Positions 33,513 to 41,835 of a stretch of 64,000 nt of DNA are shown piece by piece; position 1 is the first letter of the stretch, and the number at the start of each line of letters is the position of its first letter. Source of the stretch: Kitasatospora azatica KCTC 9699 (GTDB taxonomy: Bacteria > Actinomycetota > Actinomycetes > Streptomycetales > Streptomycetaceae); NCBI RefSeq assembly GCF_000744785.1, contig NZ_JQMO01000003.1, positions 4,278,001 through 4,342,000 on the forward strand, read 5' to 3'. Position numbers and translations under genes: made by a program. Below the pieces are notes generated by a model, which saw only the letters and a program-made list of their open reading frames with translations, did no database searches and was not told the origin of the DNA.

Positions 33513-34628
33513 GTGGAAGAGCAACTGACGGTGGGACGGGTGGCCGAGCTGGCCGGGGTGAGCGTCCGCACGCTGCATCACTATGACGAGATCGGCCTCG
33601 TGCAGCCGTCCGCGCGGACCGCGGTGGGGTACCGGGCCTACTCGGCGGGGGACGTGGAGCGACTGCGGGAGGTGCTCGCCTATCGGCGGTTGGGCTTCGG
33701 GTTGCGCGAGATCGCGGATCTGGTGGACGACCCGACCACCGACGCGGTCGCGCATCTGCACCGGCTGCGCGGCCTGCTGGTGGAACAGCGCGAGCGTGCT
33801 GCGGCCATGGTGACGGCCATAGACCGGGAACTGGAGGCGCGGGCCATGGGGATCAGGACGACGCCGGAGGAGCAACTGAAGGTGTTCGGCGCGCAGTTGT
33901 ACGAGGCCATCGGGTCCGCGTATCCGGCGACGCGGCGCACCGAGCCGCGGATCGCCGCGAGGGTCTGGGAGGCGCTCGGGGACGCCCGGACGGTGCTGAA
34001 CGTCGGCGCCGGCACCGGGTCCTACGAGCCCCCCGACCGCGACGTCACGGCGGTGGAACCGTCGGCGGTCATGCGGGCGCAGCGTCCGGCGGGCGCGGCG
34101 CCGTGCGTGGCCGCCCGTGCGGAGCGCCTCCCGTTCGCGGACCAGTCCTTCGACGCGGCGATGGCGTTCAGCACCGTTCACCACTGGCACGACCCGATCG
34201 CCGGGCTGCGCGAGATGCGGCGCGTGGCCCGCCGCGTGGTGGTGTTCACGCACGACGCCAGTGACACGGGCTGGCGCCACCGGTTCTGGCTCAGCCGCGA
34301 CTACCTGCCCGAGGTCGCCGGCCTGGTCGCCGGCCGGCCCTCGGTGGACCAGCTGGCCGGCGCGATCGGGGCCCGCATAGAGCCGGTGCTGATCCCGTGG
34401 GACTGCGCCGACGGCTTCTTCGAGGCCTACTGGCGCCGGCCCGAGGCGTACCTGGACGAACACGTGCGCCGCGCCGTATCGGTATGGACCAGGGTCGGAC
34501 TGCAGGCCGAGCAGCGGGCAGTGAGCAGGCTCCGCGACGACCTTTCCTCAGGCCGCTGGGGCGAACGCAACCGCGACCTCGTCGCCCTCGACGCGGCCGA
34601 GCTCGGCCTGCGCCTTCTCGTGGCCTGA
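33513..34628 (+). CDS. MerR-type HTH fused to a class I SAM-dependent methyltransferase
   Basis: 371 residues from GTG 33513 (GTG 33471 in frame is an alternative with a ribosome site too close). Residues ~1-115 are a MerR domain (LTVGRVAELAGVSVRTLHHY, YRAYSAGDVERLREVLAYRR, a coiled-coil helix). After a short stretch typical of TipA-like proteins (TTPEEQLKVFG), a complete methyltransferase begins, with motif I VLNVGAGTGSYEP, AVEPSAVMRAQR and FDAAMAFSTVHHWHD. MerR regulators usually carry a small effector domain here, so this fusion is unusual. SAM or a methylated product could be the signal. The next gene, 14 bases on, is another methyltransferase, probably co-transcribed. Confidence 0.82.
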   Translation: MEEQLTVGRVAELAGVSVRTLHHYDEIGLVQPSARTAVGYRAYSAGDVERLREVLAYRRLGFGLREIADLVDDPTTDAVAHLHRLRGLLVEQRERAAAMVTAIDRELEARAMGIRTTPEEQLKVFGAQLYEAIGSAYPATRRTEPRIAARVWEALGDARTVLNVGAGTGSYEPPDRDVTAVEPSAVMRAQRPAGAAPCVAARAERLPFADQSFDAAMAFSTVHHWHDPIAGLREMRRVARRVVVFTHDASDTGWRHRFWLSRDYLPEVAGLVAGRPSVDQLAGAIGARIEPVLIPWDCADGFFEAYWRRPEAYLDEHVRRAVSVWTRVGLQAEQRAVSRLRDDLSSGRWGERNRDLVALDAAELGLRLLVA

Positions 34629-34642
34629 ACCAAGGAGCTGTG

Positions 34643-35491
34643 ATGATGCGGACCGACAAGGACACAGAGCACCACCAGGACTACGCGCCCGGCGGCGCAT
34701 GCACCGAGCAGCACTGGCGGAAGGACGAACGGCTGCTTCACAGTTCGTCGTTCGGCGCGGCGGCGGCCGCATACGCCGAGCACCGTCCGGACTACGCGCA
34801 GGCCGCGGTGCGTTGGGCGCTCGAGCCGGCGCCCGGCCCGCGGGTGCTCGACCTCGGCGCCGGAACCGGCAAGTTGACCGCCACGCTGCTGGCCTTGGGT
34901 GCCGAAGTCCTCGCGGTCGAGCCCGACCCGGCGATGCTGGCCGAGCTTCGTGGCGCGCTGCCGGCCGTCCGGGCCCTGCCGGGCAGCGCCGAGGCGATAC
35001 CGCTGCCGGACGGGTCCGTCGATGCCGTGCTGGCCGGCAACGCCATGCACTGGTTCGACATGGCCGTCGCGGGACCCGAGATCGCCAGGGTCCTCGCACC
35101 CGGCGGAGTTCTGGCCGGCCTGTGGAACGTCATGGACGACCGGGTCGACTGGGCTGCCGGACTCGAGGGGGTCAGCGGGAGTGCGGCCATCGGCCCGCGT
35201 GACACGCGCAGCAACTGGCGCGCCGCGACGGCGGACCTGCACCCTCCGAAGAGCGGCGCCGCCCGATTCGACTCGCCGGAGCAGGCCGACTTCCCGCACG
35301 GACAGTGCCGCACCGCCGACTCCCTCGTCGCGACACTCGCAACGCGCGCGGGGATGCTCGTGATGCCGGACGAGGAACGAGAGACCGCGCTCGGCCGGAT
35401 TCGCGCCTTCCTCGCGAGCCAACCGGAGACGGCCCAGGGCGAGTTCACCCTCCCGATGCTGACCGGAGTGCTGCGTGTCCGGCGGCGGTGA
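34643..35491 (+). CDS. Class I SAM-dependent methyltransferase
   Basis: 282 residues from ATG 34643 (ATG 34646 and GTG 34640 are in frame), all served by AAGGAG at 34632-34637. The pattern SFGAAAAAYAEHRPDYAQAA, then RVLDLGAGTGKLTATL (motif I), VLAVEPDPAML and NAMHWFD, is that of small-molecule methyltransferases of the UbiE/TrmR-like group. The substrate is unknown. It follows the MerR-methyltransferase fusion and may be its regulatory target or partner. Confidence 0.9.
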   Translation: MMRTDKDTEHHQDYAPGGACTEQHWRKDERLLHSSSFGAAAAAYAEHRPDYAQAAVRWALEPAPGPRVLDLGAGTGKLTATLLALGAEVLAVEPDPAMLAELRGALPAVRALPGSAEAIPLPDGSVDAVLAGNAMHWFDMAVAGPEIARVLAPGGVLAGLWNVMDDRVDWAAGLEGVSGSAAIGPRDTRSNWRAATADLHPPKSGAARFDSPEQADFPHGQCRTADSLVATLATRAGMLVMPDEERETALGRIRAFLASQPETAQGEFTLPMLTGVLRVRRR

Positions 35492-35589
35492 AGGCCGGCG
35501 ACCGTTGGGAGGGCGCGGTCAGGACGTTGCCCGCTTGTCAGGACGCCCGCACGGTACGCTGCTCGCTCACCGAGGGAATCGAGCGGCGC

Positions 35590-36054
35590 ATGGATGCGAT
35601 GAAGCCCCTCCGGGAGGCGCTGCTCTGCTTGGTACTCCAGAACCAGGCTACCGAGGACCTTCCCACAATCGCTGCTGAAGCCTTGGCGGCGGGTATCGGC
35701 AGCCCATCGCTCGTGGACCTCGCATATGTGCGCTCTGGTGATTCAGACGAAGCGCGCGACCTGTTTCTGGATGCCATGGACGAGCTGGGTGTCTCTCGGC
35801 CCCAAGACCCGACCGATGCGTTCCAACTGGCGCGTTTCATCGCGACGGAGATCCTGGCCGGCACCGTCTCACCGGAGTCCGGCGCCTGGCAGATCGGATG
35901 GCGGGCATGGGACCCGCACCCGGACCATCCCGCTGAACTGGCCATCTTCATGGGACTCGCCAGCGCGTCCGAGGACTACCCCGACGAGCGGGACTACTAC
36001 GAGCAGGCGATCATTCGCGAGGCGCGCAGGCTCGTGGATGCCGCGCCCCAGTAG
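35590..36054 (+). CDS. Conserved hypothetical protein
   Basis: 154 residues from ATG 35590 (ATG 35599 is an alternative; no strong ribosome site for either). A helical, acidic protein (LREALLCLVLQNQATEDLPT, FQLARFIATEILAGTVSPES, FMGLASASEDYPDERDYYEQ). No signal peptide, membrane segment or recognised domain. Codon use here is slightly less GC-biased than its neighbours, which hints at transfer. It stands alone, downstream of the methyltransferases and converging on the hydrolase gene. Confidence 0.68.
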   Translation: MDAMKPLREALLCLVLQNQATEDLPTIAAEALAAGIGSPSLVDLAYVRSGDSDEARDLFLDAMDELGVSRPQDPTDAFQLARFIATEILAGTVSPESGAWQIGWRAWDPHPDHPAELAIFMGLASASEDYPDERDYYEQAIIREARRLVDAAPQ

Positions 36055-36168
36055 CTGACACCTCGTCAGCTGGGGGTGAGGGTCTGGGCGCCGAGGACGG
36101 CGAGCCGGTCGAGTACCCGCATCAGACCGGGGCCGATGTGCCGGGGGCGCGATGCCGGCGGCCATGGG

Positions 36169-36990
36169 CTACTGGCCGTTGGGCTTGACCTCGGTGGCGA
36201 CGAAGTCGCCGATCGCCCCGAAGACCGCGGCGGGCTGCTCGATGTGCGGGAAGTGCCCGGCCTCCGAGATCGGCCGGAAGGTGGCGCGGGGAAAGGAGTC
36301 GGCCAGCGCGCGCTCGTACTCCAGCGGGGCGATGCCGTCCTGCTCGCCGGCGATCACCAGCACCGGGACGTTGACCCGGTGCAGGCGCCCGCGCAGCTTC
36401 GGATCGCAGCAGAAGGGGTCGCCCGCGTACACGGCCAGGGTGCGCTGGTTGGCCGCCATCGCGGCCAGCTGCGCCGGGCCGAGGGTGGCCGGGTTCGGGC
36501 GGAACTGCGGGTTGTGGAAAGCCAGTTCGCCGGTCTTGACCGGGCCGAGCTCGGCGGGGTTGGCGAACTGCAGCGGGGGCTCGGGGGAGATGCCGGTGGA
36601 GGCGAGCAGGGTCAGGCAGGAGATCCGGGAGGCGTTGTCGCGCAGCGCCATCTCGGCGGCGATCCAGCCGCCGACCGAGTTGCCGGCCACCATGACGCCG
36701 CTCAGGTCGAGCGCGTCGAGCAGGTCGAGGTAGGCGCCGGCCAGGTCGGCGACGGTGTCGGTGGATTCCGGCCGGGGCGTGCCGTCGAAGCCGGGGTGGG
36801 TCGGCACGACCACGTAGGCGTGCTGCGACATGCCGGCGGCGAACCCCGCCATCGAGCGCGGCCCGGCGCCGCCGTGCAGCATGAGCACGCCGGTGCCGTC
36901 GGTGTTCTCGCCGAACTCCTGGATCGTGACGGCGAGGCCGCTCGGAAGGTCGATGGTGTGGGTGGTGCTGGTGGGAGCAGAGCTGGTCAT
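36169..36990 (-). CDS. Alpha/beta hydrolase
   Basis: 273 residues, no signal peptide. Oxyanion motif LMLHGGAGPRSM, nucleophile elbow GNSVGGW (Ser), acid in GEQDGIAP and catalytic His in EAGHFPHIEQP form the complete triad. Such proteins hydrolyse esters, lactones or C-C bonds; the substrate is unknown. It lies 76 bases downstream of the cupin gene on the same strand and is probably in one operon with it. Confidence 0.92.
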   Translation of the reverse strand: MTSSAPTSTTHTIDLPSGLAVTIQEFGENTDGTGVLMLHGGAGPRSMAGFAAGMSQHAYVVVPTHPGFDGTPRPESTDTVADLAGAYLDLLDALDLSGVMVAGNSVGGWIAAEMALRDNASRISCLTLLASTGISPEPPLQFANPAELGPVKTGELAFHNPQFRPNPATLGPAQLAAMAANQRTLAVYAGDPFCCDPKLRGRLHRVNVPVLVIAGEQDGIAPLEYERALADSFPRATFRPISEAGHFPHIEQPAAVFGAIGDFVATEVKPNGQ

Positions 36991-37066
36991 GGTGATGGGT
37001 TCCCTCGGGTGTCCGTATGCGGGAGTTCGGGCATGCGGGTATTCGGGTGTCCGGTGTGGAGGATGC

Positions 37067-37525
37067 TCAGGCGAAGTCGGTGGCCGGTTCGGTGGCGTAG
37101 CGGCTCATCGCCTCGATCGTCACCTCGGGGGTGAGCGGCCGGCCGTTGGCGATCATGTCGCGCAGATCGCGGAAGTAGTTGACGTACAGGTCCGGGGTGA
37201 AGGTGTTGAGCAGGACCGTGGTGCCGTCGGTCGGGTTGGCGAAGGTGTGCGGGGCGCCGGGCGGGATCATGACCAGCGTTCCGGCGGGCGCGTCGTACTC
37301 GCTCTTGCCGACGGTGAACCGGGCCGCGCCGGACACCACGTAGAAGCCCTCGTCGTGCCGGGCGTGGCGGTGCTGCGGCGGCCCGGCGGTGTGCGGGGCG
37401 AGCGTGATCTCCCCGACGCCCAGGCGGTGCCCGGTCGTGCTGCCGTCCTCCAGGATCCGCATCAGGGTCGGGCCGAGCTGGATCGACTCACCACCGTCCG
37501 GGCCGACCACTGAGACTTCTGCCAT
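37067..37525 (-). CDS. Small cupin-domain protein
   Basis: 152 residues from the ATG at 37523-37525, with GGAGG upstream. Cupin motif 1 is PPQHRHARHDEGFYVVSG, with two or three His and a Glu as metal ligands; motif 2 is PPGAPHTFANP. The cluster can bind a metal and may serve in a dioxygenase or isomerase, or as a binding protein. It is first of a likely two-gene operon with the alpha/beta hydrolase, and paired repeats lie upstream at 37565-37632. Confidence 0.9.
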   Translation of the reverse strand: MAEVSVVGPDGGESIQLGPTLMRILEDGSTTGHRLGVGEITLAPHTAGPPQHRHARHDEGFYVVSGAARFTVGKSEYDAPAGTLVMIPPGAPHTFANPTDGTTVLLNTFTPDLYVNYFRDLRDMIANGRPLTPEVTIEAMSRYATEPATDFA

Positions 37526-37829
37526 CTGAACCTCCAGCGAAGAGGGGCCGCCCCCCTTATGGGGGTTGGCTCTCATGAAGGTAGGCGATCCGTTCGCTTC
37601 ATGCAAGTTAGCTCTCATGACGAGAGTTGACTTGCCCTTCCCCGTGGGGGGCGGATGGGGTGCCAGACCGGGGATGGGTGCGCGGTTACCAGGTAGTGGC
37701 CGGGAGCGTGGAACTCTCGCAGTCACCCCATGCGCAGCCGTCGGCGGAGCGCCGAGGCGGTGCTGGCATGATCGGCGTTGCGGGCGAGCTGCCCGCCGAG
37801 GCGATCGAGGACCGTAGGGGTTGACGTCA
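37526..37829. promoter_or_regulatory. Promoter region of the cupin gene with paired repeats; no gene
   Basis: 304 bases without a gene. CTCTCATGA occurs at about 37570-37578 and 37612-37620, each preceded by TTGG or TTAG. The second copy is part of an imperfect inverted repeat (AAGTTAGCTCTC, ATGAC, then GAGAGTTGACTT at about 37605-37632). Two spaced sites suggest a dimeric repressor controlling the cupin/hydrolase operon; no regulator gene is adjacent. Confidence 0.42.
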
Positions 37830-38414
37830 GTGGGCGACCAGGCCACGAGCAGCAGTCTGTCCGAGCCCGCGGCGGGGCCCTCGGCTCCGGCCGTCTCCTG
37901 GGAGGACGAGTGCCGGTTCGAGGCGCTGGTCGCCGATCCGTCCGTGGCGGCGACGATCGCCACCTGTGCGATGCGGGCCGGTGCGCCGCGGGAAAGCGCG
38001 GAGGAGTTCCTCGGGTCCTGGGCCGGCGCCCTGATCGTCGGCGGCGCCATGCTGCGGGGCGCGGAGCGGGGGCGCGAGCGGGCGCTGCGGTGGGGGTTGC
38101 AGACCGGGAAGTCGCGGACCGAGGAGTTCGCGCTGCCGATCGGGCGGGTCACGGTGGCGGTGCTGTGCTCGCTGGCGCGCAAGCGGCTGCTCCTCCAGGG
38201 GGTGGAACAGCGCCCGGACGGTTGCACGCTGACCGCTCGAATCCCGTCCGACGCACGGACCTTCGGCGGCGTACTGCGGGTGTCGGTGGACCGGACGGCG
38301 ACCGGCACCGTGGTGCACGCGGCGGCGGAGATCCCGGGGCAGCTGTTCGACTGGGGCGTCAGCAAGAAGACCGTCGCCACGCTCCTGACGGACATTCCGG
38401 TGCTGCTCGCCTGA
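37830..38414 (+). CDS. Conserved hypothetical protein
   Basis: 194 residues from GTG 37830 (TTG 37821 also possible), with TAGGGG upstream. After a variable Ser/Ala-rich N-terminus comes ATCAMRAGAPRESAEEFLGS, then a beta-rich region TARIPSDARTFGGVLRVSVD and VVHAAAEIPGQLFDWGVSKK. No signal peptide or membrane helix. I do not recognise a family. It stands alone between the cupin region and the MFS gene. Confidence 0.65.
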   Translation: MGDQATSSSLSEPAAGPSAPAVSWEDECRFEALVADPSVAATIATCAMRAGAPRESAEEFLGSWAGALIVGGAMLRGAERGRERALRWGLQTGKSRTEEFALPIGRVTVAVLCSLARKRLLLQGVEQRPDGCTLTARIPSDARTFGGVLRVSVDRTATGTVVHAAAEIPGQLFDWGVSKKTVATLLTDIPVLLA

Positions 38415-38441
38415 CCCGTCGTCGAGTCCGCGGCCGCCGGC

Positions 38442-38510
38442 TCAGGCGGCGTACGGGTTCAGCGGGCCGTCGACGTCCAGCAGGAGGAGTGGCCGCGAGG
38501 ATGCTCTCAC
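38442..38510 (-). pseudogene. N-terminal stub of a HAD-type hydrolase gene
   Basis: The minus strand encodes a 22-residue frame, GTG to TGA, ending RPLLLLDVDGPLNPYAA. This matches the start of actinobacterial HAD-like proteins, including the DxD nucleophile motif (DVDGPLN), and then stops. The rest of such a protein (150 or more residues) is absent, so a deletion removed it. Confidence 0.5.
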
Positions 38511-38579
38511 CGCGGTTACGGTAGGCCCTCGACCCGAGCCTCCGCATACGGATATCTCGGGCGATGGAGGGGGAGCGGT

Positions 38580-39776
38580 ATGGCGGCGACGGCGCGGGTC
38601 GAGGTGGCGACGGCTGCGCGGCGGCGGTGGCTGATGCTGGCGCTCGGGATTGCCGCGCAGACAGCGGCCTGTCTCTTCGTCTACGGCGTCCCGTACCTGG
38701 TTCCGGTCCTGCGCGGTGGGGCGGAGCACCTGTCGCTGGCCCGGGCCGGGGTGGTGGTGGCCTGTCCGACGGTCGGGTTGTTGTTCTCCCTGGTCGCCTG
38801 GGGTGCGCTCGCGGATCGGTACGGGGAGCGGGTGGTGCTGGGCAGCGGGCTCGGGCTGGGCGCGGTGCTGGTGCTGGGGGCCGCCGCGGTGCACGGTGCG
38901 GTGCTGCTCGGGGCGGTCTTCGTGGTGGCGGGCGCCGCGTGCGCTTCGGTCTTCTCGGCCAGCGGGCGGTTGGTGATGGGCTGGTTCGCGGTCGGGGAGC
39001 GCGGGTTGGCGATGGGCCTGCGGCAGACCTCGACCCCGCTCGGGCTCGGGCTGGCGGCGGCGACCTGGCCACCGTTGGCGGCAGCGGCGGGGACCTCAGG
39101 GGCGCTGCTCTTCACGGCGGGGTTGATGGGCCTGGTGGCGGTGTTGCTCGCCCTGCTCCTGGTGGACCCGCCGCGCACGGAGCGGCCGGGCCGCCGGGAG
39201 CCGGCGGCCCGGTCCGGGTCGCCGTACCGGACACCGACGCTCTGGCGGATCCACGGAGCCGGGGCGCTGTTGGTCTGGCCGCAGTTCACGGCGGGCGCGT
39301 TCGGGCTGGTGCTGCTGATCGACGTGCGGCACTGGCAGTCCACCGCGGCCGGTCAACTGATGGCGGTGGGACAGCTGTTGGGGGCGGGTGCACGGGTGGC
39401 GGCCGGTCGCTGGTCGGACCGGGTGCGCAGCCGGCTCCGGCCGATGCGGCAACTGGCGGCGGCCACCGCGGTGTTGATGGGGGTGACGGCGCTCTGCGTC
39501 TGCCGGCCGTCGGTGCTCACGGATCTGGCCCTGGTGCTGGCCTGCGGTCTCACCGCGAGCACCAACGGACTCTCCTTCACCGCCACCGCCGAACTGGCCG
39601 GGCCCGCCTGGGCGGGGCGGGCGCTGGGCGTGCACAACACGGGCCAGAACCTGACCGCCTCGCTGACTCCGCCGCTGGCCGGGGCCCTGATCGGGGCGAC
39701 CGGCTACCCGTGGGCCTTCGCCCTGGCGGCGGTGCTGGCCGCGCTGGCAGTAGTGGTGACGCCCGGGAGCGCTTAA
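38580..39776 (+). CDS. MFS transporter
   Basis: 398 residues with about 12 hydrophobic segments in two halves. The loop 2-3 motif is seen as WGALADRYGERVVLGSG and a related one in the second half as GRWSDRVRSRLRPM. ATG 38580 has GGAGGGGGAG upstream. It resembles CynX/NimT- and nitrate-type MFS proteins of unknown substrate. It stands alone on the plus strand and converges with the DUF899 gene across a set of 14-bp repeats. Confidence 0.88.
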   Translation: MAATARVEVATAARRRWLMLALGIAAQTAACLFVYGVPYLVPVLRGGAEHLSLARAGVVVACPTVGLLFSLVAWGALADRYGERVVLGSGLGLGAVLVLGAAAVHGAVLLGAVFVVAGAACASVFSASGRLVMGWFAVGERGLAMGLRQTSTPLGLGLAAATWPPLAAAAGTSGALLFTAGLMGLVAVLLALLLVDPPRTERPGRREPAARSGSPYRTPTLWRIHGAGALLVWPQFTAGAFGLVLLIDVRHWQSTAAGQLMAVGQLLGAGARVAAGRWSDRVRSRLRPMRQLAAATAVLMGVTALCVCRPSVLTDLALVLACGLTASTNGLSFTATAELAGPAWAGRALGVHNTGQNLTASLTPPLAGALIGATGYPWAFALAAVLAALAVVVTPGSA

Positions 39777-39786
39777 GGGCCTGGGA

Positions 39787-39842
39787 AGTGCGGGCTCAGC
39801 AGTGCGGGCTCAGCAGTCCGGGCTCAGTAGTCCAGGCTCGGG
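39787..39842. repeat. Four tandem 14-bp repeats at a convergent gene junction
   Basis: AGTGCGGGCTCAGC occurs twice exactly (39787-39800, 39801-39814) and twice with one or a few changes (39815-39828, 39829-39842). The last two copies overlap the stop codon and C-terminal codons of the DUF899 gene. Slippage expansion at a gene end is likely. Confidence 0.85.
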
Positions 39843-40519
39843 TACCAGTCGCCGCGTCCCTGCGGGGTGAGGTCGAGCAGGTTCCAGACCGGGGAGAGCA
39901 GGTCGATGCCGCGCTGGTCGATGTCCTCCGCCATCCTGGGCCGGGCCGAGTACCGGTGGCGGATGGTGCCGTCCGCGTCCCGGGTGAAGACCGAGACGGT
40001 GGACTCCTGGTTGCCCTGCTCGTCCTCGCTGCCGAAGTCGTACTTGAAGGTGTTGGCCCCGCAGCTGAGCAGCCGCAGCCGCTCCCAGCCGCGGCGCCGG
40101 GCGTGGGCGCGCAGCGGCTCCGGGTCGGCGGCGGCGACCACCGCGAGGTCGGCGTTGCGCTGCAGGTGGTGGGCGATGCCGTTGAAGCCGTCGAGCCAGA
40201 GCGTGCACATCGGGCAGGGGTTCCGCTGCCGCTTGCCGTACATGAACTGGTAGACCACCAAGGCGCGTTCGGGACCACTGAAGAGTTCGCCGAGCTGCAC
40301 GGGGCGGACCGGGAGGTCGCCCTGGTCGAGGTAGGCGGGGCCCTCCAGGAAGGTGTAGTCGGTCACTGCGGGCCCGGGCGGCAGCGCTCGGCGCTGCGCT
40401 GCGACCCGCTCCTGATGGTGCATCAACTCGACCTCGGCGAGCCGCAGTTCCTCACGAGCGGCCTGGTACTGCGGCGACTCGCCGGGCAGGCGGGTCCGGT
40501 ACGCGTGGAACGGCGGCAT
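39824..40519 (-). CDS. DUF899-family thioredoxin-like protein
   Basis: 231 residues from the ATG at 40517-40519. The signature of DUF899 is seen in ARE-ELRLAEVELMHHQERVAA near the N-terminus, then YTFLEGP, LVVYQFMYG, CPMCTLWLDGFNGIAHHL with a redox-like Cys pair, and FGSEDEQGNQESTVSVFTRD near the end. Function is unknown; the thioredoxin-like fold suggests redox or stress roles. The ribosome site is weak. It lies 101 bases downstream of the GntR-TetR fusion gene on the same strand. Confidence 0.85.
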   Translation of the reverse strand: MPPFHAYRTRLPGESPQYQAAREELRLAEVELMHHQERVAAQRRALPPGPAVTDYTFLEGPAYLDQGDLPVRPVQLGELFSGPERALVVYQFMYGKRQRNPCPMCTLWLDGFNGIAHHLQRNADLAVVAAADPEPLRAHARRRGWERLRLLSCGANTFKYDFGSEDEQGNQESTVSVFTRDADGTIRHRYSARPRMAEDIDQRGIDLLSPVWNLLDLTPQGRGDWYPSLDY

Positions 40520-40620
40520 GAGCTGGTCCTGACGGTGCGTCGGCAGATGGTCGTCGGAGCCAGCGTCGACCGACCTCACCCCGCCCGGCAACCGCTGGCC
40601 GCCGGGCGGGTGAGGTGCTG

Positions 40621-41685
40621 TCAGCCAGCGGGTTCCAGCAGCTGGGCCAGGCCGTCGAGGGTGCGGGCCAGTACGAACTCGAAGAGCAGGTCGAGGTCGA
40701 AGTCGAAGTCGCCGTCGACCAGCTCGGCGATCACCCGGGCGAAGGAGGGGTACTGTCCGCCCGACAGGAGCGCGGTCAGCGCGCCCTCCTGGGTGGCCAT
40801 CCACTCCTCCTCGGTCATCGTGGTGCGGCGCCGGTCGGCGGCCTCCAGGTCCAGGTTGACCGCGATCCCGCGGACCAGGGCGAACATCATGATGTGGATG
40901 TTGAGCCGGGTGCCGGCGTCCAGGCCCAGCCCTTCCAGCGAGCTGAGTACCCACTCGCCGTGGCGGATCGCGCCGGGCAGCGGGACCGGGCGGGTCAGCG
41001 AGATGGACTGGGCGAGCCAGGGGTGGCGGCGGTAGACCGACCACTGGACGCGGGCGATCGCCGCCAGCCGGGGGCGCCAGCCGGTCAGCTCGGCGGGGGG
41101 CAGTGCGACGCTGCCGAGCACCCGGTCGGCCATCAGGTCGACCAGCTCCTCCTTGCTCGCCACATGCCGGTAGAGCGCCATCGGCGCGACGCCGAGCTCG
41201 GTGGCGACCCGGCGCATGGAGACGGGGGGCAGGCCCTCGGCGTCCGCGACGGAGACGGCGGCCTGGACGATCCGGTCGCGGGAGAGGCCGGGCTCGCTCT
41301 CCCGGGGCTCCCGGCGCCGGACCTCGCGCGGCGCGCCGGGCGCCGGCGCGCCTGCCGTCGGCGTGGTGGTGGTCGGCGTGGCGGCAGGCGGCGTGGTGGT
41401 GGTCGGCGTCGCGGCAGGCGGGGAGCCGGGTGCGAGCGCGGCCACCCGGTCCGCCTCGGGCGCCACCACCGTCCCCGCCCCGGGCTGCGAGCGGACCAGC
41501 CCTTCCTGGCGCAGCGTGGTCAGCACCTTGGTCGCGGTGGCCATCGCGACCCCCCACTCCTGGGTGATCCGGCGGGTCGACGGCACCCGGTCCCCGGGGC
41601 GCAGTGCCCCACTGGCGATCCGTCCCCTCAGCTCGGCGGCGATCCGCAGATAGGGCGGGGTGTTGGGCGGCAGCTCGACGGTCAT
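40621..41685 (-). CDS. Hybrid regulator: GntR-type winged helix fused to a TetR-type regulator
   Basis: 354 residues. Residues ~9-75 are a GntR winged helix (YLRIAAELRGRIASGALRPG, RITQEWGVAMATATKVLTTL). A linker follows with two copies of PPAATPTTTT. From ~135 a full TetR unit appears (IVQAAVSVADAEGLPPVSMR, LGVAPMALYRHVASKEELVD) with a TetR_C_1-type ligand domain ending in an acidic GDFDFDLDLLFEFVL. Two DNA-binding domains in one chain is a known but uncommon actinobacterial design. It diverges from the MFS gene at 41836, so it is the likely repressor of that pump; a palindrome lies between them. Confidence 0.9.
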   Translation of the reverse strand: MTVELPPNTPPYLRIAAELRGRIASGALRPGDRVPSTRRITQEWGVAMATATKVLTTLRQEGLVRSQPGAGTVVAPEADRVAALAPGSPPAATPTTTTPPAATPTTTTPTAGAPAPGAPREVRRREPRESEPGLSRDRIVQAAVSVADAEGLPPVSMRRVATELGVAPMALYRHVASKEELVDLMADRVLGSVALPPAELTGWRPRLAAIARVQWSVYRRHPWLAQSISLTRPVPLPGAIRHGEWVLSSLEGLGLDAGTRLNIHIMMFALVRGIAVNLDLEAADRRRTTMTEEEWMATQEGALTALLSGGQYPSFARVIAELVDGDFDFDLDLLFEFVLARTLDGLAQLLEPAG

Positions 41686-41787
41686 GGGGAGAACTGTACT
41701 AGTGCGCCTAAAGGTCTGCCACCCAGGCCCGTCAAGAACTGCCTTGCCAGAGCCAGTGCACTATGCGTACCCTGTACACATCGAAGG

Positions 41788-41802
41788 GCGTACGACGTAC
41801 GC
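41788..41802. promoter_or_regulatory. Operator palindrome between hybrid regulator and MFS pump
   Basis: GCGTACGACGTACGC is a 15-bp perfect palindrome around a central A, 34 bases before the MFS start. A TGTACA and a CGTAC lie just upstream, and AGTAC is repeated near the regulator start. It probably binds the GntR-TetR hybrid protein. Confidence 0.65.
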
Positions 41803-41835
41803 TCCAGCTGCTCGTACCTGCCTGGGGGAACTCCG

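Noticed and set aside
36055..36168. A minus-strand frame ending MRVLDRLAVLGAQTLTPS, considered a C-terminal gene remnant
   Set aside because: It has high GC3 but is too short to match any family, and no upstream part can be followed.
40615..41835. The N-terminal 400 codons of a frame joined to the MFS gene
   Set aside because: They lie antisense to the GntR-TetR gene and lack coding character; the MFS protein clearly starts at ATG 41836.
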